Shown here: positions 21,979-26,228 of the stretch, piece after piece | How positions within the stretch are numbered: the stretch's first letter is position 1 | How the letters are laid out: the number at the start of each line of letters is the position of its first letter | Source of the DNA: an uncultured Bacteroidales bacterium | Lineage (GTDB): Bacteria > Bacteroidota > Bacteroidia > Bacteroidales > F082 | Direction: 5' to 3' | DNA: 26,228 nucleotides | Assembly (NCBI GenBank): GCA_937902805.1 | Contig: CALEMB010000150.1 | Coordinates: forward strand, 1-26,228 | Notes under the pieces: generated by a model | Told to the model about the DNA's origin: nothing | Seen by the model: only the letters and a program-made list of their open reading frames with translations | Databases searched by the model: none | Position numbers and translations under genes: made by a program

Positions 21979-23325
21979 ATGCCCGACTTTAGAATATTCA
22001 AACGCAAGATTTACAGCAAGATGCTTCAATGGAAGCAAGAACGTGACGGCAAAACCGCACTCCTCATCAAGGGCGCACGCCGCGTAGGTAAGTCAACTAT
22101 CGCCGAAGAATTCGCACGACGCGAGTACAAAAGCTATATCCTTGTCGATTTTGCCGATGCGCCCGCTGCCCTCTGGGAGGCTGTCAGCAATATCTCCGAC
22201 CGCAACTACTTTTTCACCCAGTTGCAGTTTATCTATGGGGTCAAACTCTACGAACGGGAATCCGTCATCATTTTCGACGAAATCCAAAAGAGCCCCGAGA
22301 CACGCCAGGCCATCAAATACCTGGTGAAAGACCACCGCTACGACTTCATCGAGACTGGCTCGCTGCTCTCCATCAAGAAAAACACCATGGGAATCGTCAT
22401 CCCCAGCGAGGAAACCCGTATCACCATGTACCCTATGGACTATGAGGAGTTTCGTTGGGCTATGGGCGACACCGCCACTGTGTTCCTTCTGGGCGAGGCA
22501 CTCCGCAACCGTCAGCCTTTAGGCGATGCCGTCACCCGCAAACTGATGCGCGACTTCCGCCTCTATATGCTCGTGGGTGGAATGCCTCAGGCAGTCGACA
22601 CCTACCTCGACACCAACAACCTCACCGACGTTGATACCAAGAAGCGGGAGATCATTGACATCTACCTTGATGATTTCCTGAAAATCGATCCTTCTGGAAA
22701 GGCCTCACGCCTTTTCACCGCCATTCCTTCTGAACTCACCAAGAACACATCCCGTTATCAGGTGACCAGCGTCCTAGGCCGCAGCGAAGACAAAGAAACG
22801 ATGGATGAACTGTTGAAAGAAATGGAGGACAGCCTCACAGTCAATTTCGCCCACCATGCCGACGACCCCAACGTGGGTCTTCCCATGGCCACTGACTACA
22901 GCCAGTACAAAATGTTTGTGGGCGACACGGGCCTCTTCATTACCCTTGCCTTTTGGGACAAAGACTTCACCGAGAACATCATCTACCAGAAACTACTTTC
23001 TGACAAACTCCCAGCCAACCTGGGCTACGTCTACGAGAACATCGTGGCCCAGATGCTCACCGCCTCGGGTAATAAGCTTTTCTATCATACCTGGCCTTCG
23101 GAGACCTCTAACCATAACTACGAGGTCGACTTCATCCTCTCGCGAGGCAGCAAGATTTGGCCTATTGAGGTCAAGTCGTCAGGCTACAAGACCCACAAAT
23201 CGCTCGATGAATTCTGCCGTAAGTTCTCTGACCGCGTCAGCGAACGTTATCTCATCTACACCAAAGACCTGCATCGCGACGAGCAAACCCTCCTTATCCC
23301 CGCTTGCATGACCATGCATTTGTAA
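21979..23325 (+). CDS. AAA ATPase with C-terminal DUF4143 (AAA_14/DUF4143), 448 aa; ATPase 3
   Basis: The Walker A motif GARRVGKST is at residues 32-40, Walker B VIIFDEIQKS follows, and IETGSLLS is the sensor-like strand. YMLVGGMPQAVDTYL leads into the DUF4143 region. The nuclease-like core is E-V-D-F (Glu382, Asp384) and I-E-V-K-S-S-G (Glu397, Lys399). The frame is open back to 21850, but that part is encoded by the repeats and precedes the promoter, so I start at the ATG at 21979. Related archaeal and bacterial ATPases have no agreed function; proposals include mobile-element or defence roles. It is flanked by two similar minus-strand gene remnants (21721-21850 and 23353-23580). Confidence 0.9.
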   Translation: MPDFRIFKRKIYSKMLQWKQERDGKTALLIKGARRVGKSTIAEEFARREYKSYILVDFADAPAALWEAVSNISDRNYFFTQLQFIYGVKLYERESVIIFDEIQKSPETRQAIKYLVKDHRYDFIETGSLLSIKKNTMGIVIPSEETRITMYPMDYEEFRWAMGDTATVFLLGEALRNRQPLGDAVTRKLMRDFRLYMLVGGMPQAVDTYLDTNNLTDVDTKKREIIDIYLDDFLKIDPSGKASRLFTAIPSELTKNTSRYQVTSVLGRSEDKETMDELLKEMEDSLTVNFAHHADDPNVGLPMATDYSQYKMFVGDTGLFITLAFWDKDFTENIIYQKLLSDKLPANLGYVYENIVAQMLTASGNKLFYHTWPSETSNHNYEVDFILSRGSKIWPIEVKSSGYKTHKSLDEFCRKFSDRVSERYLIYTKDLHRDEQTLLIPACMTMHL

Positions 23326-23352
23326 GAGCCTATGCCATTTCTCTGCATATTC

Positions 23353-23580
23353 CTACATAAACCCAAGTTGCTTGGCTGCTTCCAGCATCGCCTCGCTCTG
23401 ATAGCACCGTCAGGCTTAGGCTCCACCTTGTAGTGGGCCATCACCGTCGAGTGATCTTGCTCTACCTTGATTTTATCAATTGTTTCTCACCACCACAATG
23501 GTTCTTGCTGCCAGCCTTGAGGACCCCCTATAGCGTTGGTGTCAATAAACACGCAACGCGTCTGTTGGCAAAACACATGT
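23353..23580 (-). pseudogene. Decayed gene on the minus strand, right of ATPase gene 3
   Basis: A minus-strand frame opens after a TGA near 23583 and reads FIDTNAIGGPQGWQQEPLWW, then a TGA stop. It continues in the same frame with ETIDKIKVEQDHSTVMAHYK and VEPKPDG. After a one-base shift it resumes as AYQSEAMLEAAKQLGFM and ends in TAG at 23353-23355. The protein-like reading across one stop and one frameshift supports a decayed gene. I do not recognise the family. The rest of the gap to 23782 holds only a weak inverted repeat and no gene. Confidence 0.45.
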
Positions 23581-23632
23581 CAATAAACAAAACGACTCTT
23601 AAAATCGGAAAATCAAAATCGAAATGACGAAA

Positions 23633-23664
23633 ATCGGCGACAAATGCCCCTTTTTATCGCCGAT
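23633..23664. other. Inverted repeat in the 23.58-23.78 kb gap
   Basis: ATCGGCGA (23633-23640) pairs with TCGCCGAT (23657-23664) around a 16-nt loop containing CCCCTTTTT. It could be a weak structure or binding site; nothing else was recognised in this gap apart from a direct repeat of TGTCAATAAACA at 23540 and 23579. Confidence 0.35.
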
Positions 23665-23782
23665 GACAGGATTTCAGATGCAAAATCCGCTTTTTACGGC
23701 CTTCTAACTCAAGCACTCAAAAGCTCGAAACTACCTCAAACAACACGTTGACGAGGGGGCTTGGAGAAGCGGATGGCCAGGG

Positions 23783-24238
23783 TTAAAACACGATGCACTT
23801 ATCCGAATATTCCTGCAAAAACTTTTGTAGTGAGCTGTGCCCTTCTACTCCTGCTAGATAAACCTTTTCACATAACTGGGCCACATACTGGTTTCGCTTG
23901 GCTGCGGTTTGTTGCGATTGACGCACGGCTTGCGAGGTTGCTACAATAAGCATCCTGCTTTCGTTTATTGCATTTTGCCATTCTTCAGGCAGTTCCGCAT
24001 ACATTCGCCTTGCCAGCACCACGATTACTGGGCACTTCCCTTTCAGTAAGAAGTGTAATACATCTTTCTCCAACTTTGAACTGAAGCCACTCACAACGCA
24101 TTGACGCGCTTCGGCCTGCTGAGTTGCCCAATCGTAACAACGCAACACCTCTTCCGAAGCCACTCGTCTTGATGCCAAGAAAGCTACTTTAGGTTTCTCT
24201 AACAGCTTTTCATTGCCCCAAAAAACTATCTCTTTCAT
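23783..24238 (-). CDS. DprA/Smf-like Rossmann-fold protein linked to a DNA methylase, 151 aa
   Basis: The protein has the short DprA-like core: KVAFLASRRVASEEVLRCYDWA (the GSR-type loop, here ASRR), then CVVSGFSSKLEKDVLHFLLKGK (the SGxxxGxD/E segment) and CPVIVVLARRMYAELPEEW. Length, 151 aa, covers only the nucleotide-binding part, without the winged helix or SAM domain of true DprA. Full DprA loads RecA onto incoming DNA; this stand-alone form is of unknown role and could instead sense nucleotides. It begins 15 bp after the methylase stop, with a strong GGGAGGAG site, so it is co-expressed with a restriction-modification-type gene. A cofactor or defence role is an inference. Confidence 0.7.
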   Translation of the reverse strand: MKEIVFWGNEKLLEKPKVAFLASRRVASEEVLRCYDWATQQAEARQCVVSGFSSKLEKDVLHFLLKGKCPVIVVLARRMYAELPEEWQNAINESRMLIVATSQAVRQSQQTAAKRNQYVAQLCEKVYLAGVEGHSSLQKFLQEYSDKCIVF

Positions 24239-24242
24239 TCGT

Positions 24243-24250
24243 CTCCTCCC
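24243..24250 (-). promoter_or_regulatory. Strong Shine-Dalgarno site for the DprA-like gene
   Basis: GGGAGGAG on the minus strand, 4 bases before the ATG at 24238. Such a full match is unusual beside the other genes here, which mostly lack one, and supports the chosen start. Confidence 0.6.
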
Positions 24251-24253
24251 AGT

Positions 24254-26228
24254 TCATCCCCCATGCGATAAATTGATGATGAAATCCAACTCCTCTTCCG
24301 TGAAACCATAATGCTTGGCAAGGACTTTGTCTATTTCATCAATGATGTTTTTCCCTAAATTAGCAGTTATTTCGTAGCATGGTGTTTGACCTCTATACTT
24401 GTGTTTTGCATTAGCCTTATAATTGTTCATCAGTTCATCGCACAATCCACTTAGTTTCCTTTTTATACTTGAGTCTACTTCATAATATGAAAATGGAAGA
24501 TTGAAGATATAATAATCCTTGAAATTCAAGGTGTCAAACGATACTGTGCAAATCAGCCATTGTAATGAACTGTTCAAAAAAGCAGTAATCACCTTGTTAT
24601 CTACATCTTCTTTTAGGTAACTTGTCTTATTAGATGTGGATTCGTAAGGGAATGGGAAATTAAGAACTATCTTCCAATACAATCCTCCCGCTGTTCGATA
24701 CGAAATGCTTTGCTTGGTTCTATAGGGTAATCTATAATCAGCAATAGGGCGATTTGTTACAACCTTGTTCAAGATTGCGTTTTCAATGTTGTTGCTAAGT
24801 TTAGGAAAACAAAAATCAAAATAATGCCGGAACAAACTCTTATCTAAAGTATAAGAAAGATTGCTGAAAAGATAGTTTCTTGTGTTAGGTGAAAACTTAT
24901 TCACACCAGTTGAATATCTTTTTGATTTGACACTTTTTTGACTTATAAATATAGTGGTAGGTATACTTGCACCTTTGCCGCCATCAAACAATCGAGCAGG
25001 ACGGAAGTGATAGAAACTCAACCATAAACAAGTATCTCTCTCCAGATACTTCATTAAGGGTTTCATGTTTTGTGTTGAAAACGCTCCGATTGGAAGAATC
25101 ATCCCATGTTTTCCTATTTCTTTCAATAACACCCTTGACCTTTCAACACATAGAGCGTGAAGATTATATGTTCCTAAGGTTTCGTATTTCAGATTACCAT
25201 ATACTGTATTTGATTGCGTGAATTCAACATACGGCGGATTCCCAATAATTACATCAAAACCGCCATTGCCGTTGATGATTTCGTAGAACTCGGCGATCCA
25301 ATGGAAGGGTTGGTGCGAGACAAGCCAAGCATCGTAGTTGGCATTTTGTCCCATTGTGGCAGCAAAAAGACGACGATTGAGCAAGTCGTTCAAGGCTTTC
25401 AAACGAAGTTTCAAGTCGTTTTTGGCTTTCTTGAAAGCCGCCATATCATCACCTTGGGTTAGTTGGATATGCTTGAACATTTCGTAGGTGTGCGCCACCT
25501 TGTCCATCTCTTCCTCTAGCTGTTGCTTCAGCTCCTGGTTGGCCAATTCTTCCAAGATGTCCTTGGCAAAACTCAAATCCTCCTCCAATTCTGTTTTAGT
25601 GGCATAACCCACAAGCGTATTGCCGCAACGAATATTGAAATCAATGTCAGGCAAGGGGTCAAGGCCAAGGTTGGGCTCCCGTTTGTTTACTTCCACCACA
25701 GCAACCATCTTCAGGAAAAGGCGCAACTTAGCAATTTCGGTGGCCTCTACCATAATATCCACGCCATATAGGTTACGTAGGATGATGCTCTTGTATATGA
25801 AGTATTGGATATTGCTGCGGTATTTGTGCTCAATCTCCTGCAACTCATCCTTAAACAGATTGGTGTTCTGCTCGTGGAACTCCTGCATACGGCTGATGCA
25901 GACCTCATACAATGGCTCCAAAATGTTGAGCGCAGCAAATAGGAATGCACCTGAACCGCAAGTGGGGTCGAGAATAGTCACCTTCTGCAACTCTGCATAG
26001 AAATGCTTGATGAACAAATGGTCGTCGGTGGTATTCAGAAAATCGGCAACAAATTGACGGATGTCAAGATTGTAAGTGATGAAGTCGTTGATTTCGACGA
26101 CCTGTCCGTTTTCGATTTTCGTCTTGATGTCGTTGTAGCGATTGAGGCGTTCGATGGTCTCGCGCCACATCTCGGTAGACAAAGCAAAGGCTTCAGGGGT
26201 GCGGTCGTTCCAATGCGAGCGGCGTTCG
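24254..26228 (-). CDS. Eco57I/type IIG- or ISP-like DNA adenine methylase, C-terminal part, cut by the window edge
   Basis: The frame is open to the window edge (codons begin at 26227), and reads RRSHWNDRTPEAFALSTEM before an in-frame TTG/ATG, so the 5' part is missing. ILDPTCGSGAFLFAALNI is methylase motif I (SAM binding) and VIIGNPPYVEF is motif IV, the N6-adenine catalytic NPPY. The region after about 400 residues is a TaqI-like target-recognition part, and the end IIDEIDKVLAKHYGFTEEELDFIINL is common in such large methylases. It modifies adenine in a specific DNA site, perhaps with a nuclease or helicase in the missing part. It forms an operon with the DprA-like gene. Whether it is type IIG, ISP or BREX-PglX-like cannot be decided here. 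Confidence 0.88.
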   Translation of the reverse strand, partial: ERRSHWNDRTPEAFALSTEMWRETIERLNRYNDIKTKIENGQVVEINDFITYNLDIRQFVADFLNTTDDHLFIKHFYAELQKVTILDPTCGSGAFLFAALNILEPLYEVCISRMQEFHEQNTNLFKDELQEIEHKYRSNIQYFIYKSIILRNLYGVDIMVEATEIAKLRLFLKMVAVVEVNKREPNLGLDPLPDIDFNIRCGNTLVGYATKTELEEDLSFAKDILEELANQELKQQLEEEMDKVAHTYEMFKHIQLTQGDDMAAFKKAKNDLKLRLKALNDLLNRRLFAATMGQNANYDAWLVSHQPFHWIAEFYEIINGNGGFDVIIGNPPYVEFTQSNTVYGNLKYETLGTYNLHALCVERSRVLLKEIGKHGMILPIGAFSTQNMKPLMKYLERDTCLWLSFYHFRPARLFDGGKGASIPTTIFISQKSVKSKRYSTGVNKFSPNTRNYLFSNLSYTLDKSLFRHYFDFCFPKLSNNIENAILNKVVTNRPIADYRLPYRTKQSISYRTAGGLYWKIVLNFPFPYESTSNKTSYLKEDVDNKVITAFLNSSLQWLICTVSFDTLNFKDYYIFNLPFSYYEVDSSIKRKLSGLCDELMNNYKANAKHKYRGQTPCYEITANLGKNIIDEIDKVLAKHYGFTEEELDFIINLSHGG

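Overview
The window looks like a chromosomal segment of a Bacteroidales bacterium (Prevotella/Bacteroides-like). This rests on repeated Bacteroidota promoter boxes (TAnnTTTG at -7, several with TTTG about 19-20 bp upstream), a DUF4421 protein, a GH3/beta-lactamase fusion, DUF5060-type glycosidase architecture, and ATGA-coupled genes with few Shine-Dalgarno sites. No tRNA, rRNA or CRISPR array was seen.

Layout. 1-250: the 3' end of a prolyl oligopeptidase and its terminator. 294-2040: a ParE/RelE-type toxin-antitoxin pair, tightly followed by a DUF4421 outer-membrane protein. 2049-6258: two divergent units around a shared control region, an SDR plus acyl-CoA thioesterase on the minus strand and an acyl-activating enzyme, acyl carrier protein and GNAT-like acyltransferase on the plus strand. 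This acyl-handling set resembles the accessory genes of bacterial ceramide synthesis, which is an inference. 6265-14182: a six-gene minus-strand operon (glycosyltransferase, purD, a DUF6427-like membrane protein, rnhB, a TlpA-like protein, and the GH3/serine hydrolase fusion). 14327-16438: a secreted glycosidase. 16452-17882: ahcY.

17.9-26.2 kb is an accessory island. It holds three separate AAA ATPase/DUF4143 genes (18045-19229 minus, 19477-20745 minus, 21979-23325 plus), a YafQ-type toxin-antitoxin pair, several decayed gene ends, a DprA-like protein, and a truncated Eco57I-type adenine methylase.

The main discovery candidate is in this island. Each of the three ATPase genes has its own tandem direct-repeat array immediately upstream of its -7 box: 5 copies at exactly 22 bp, 4 at exactly 23 bp, and 3 at exactly 33 bp. 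The unit sequences differ, but read in the direction of the gene all three contain a common 15-mer, TTTGRNNRTTYYRTA, whose differences between arrays are mostly transitions. In two arrays the TTTG of the promoter-proximal copy sits exactly where the -33 box belongs. This suggests a family of ATPase/nuclease-fold proteins, each with a cognate, diverged iteron-like operator or recognition array.
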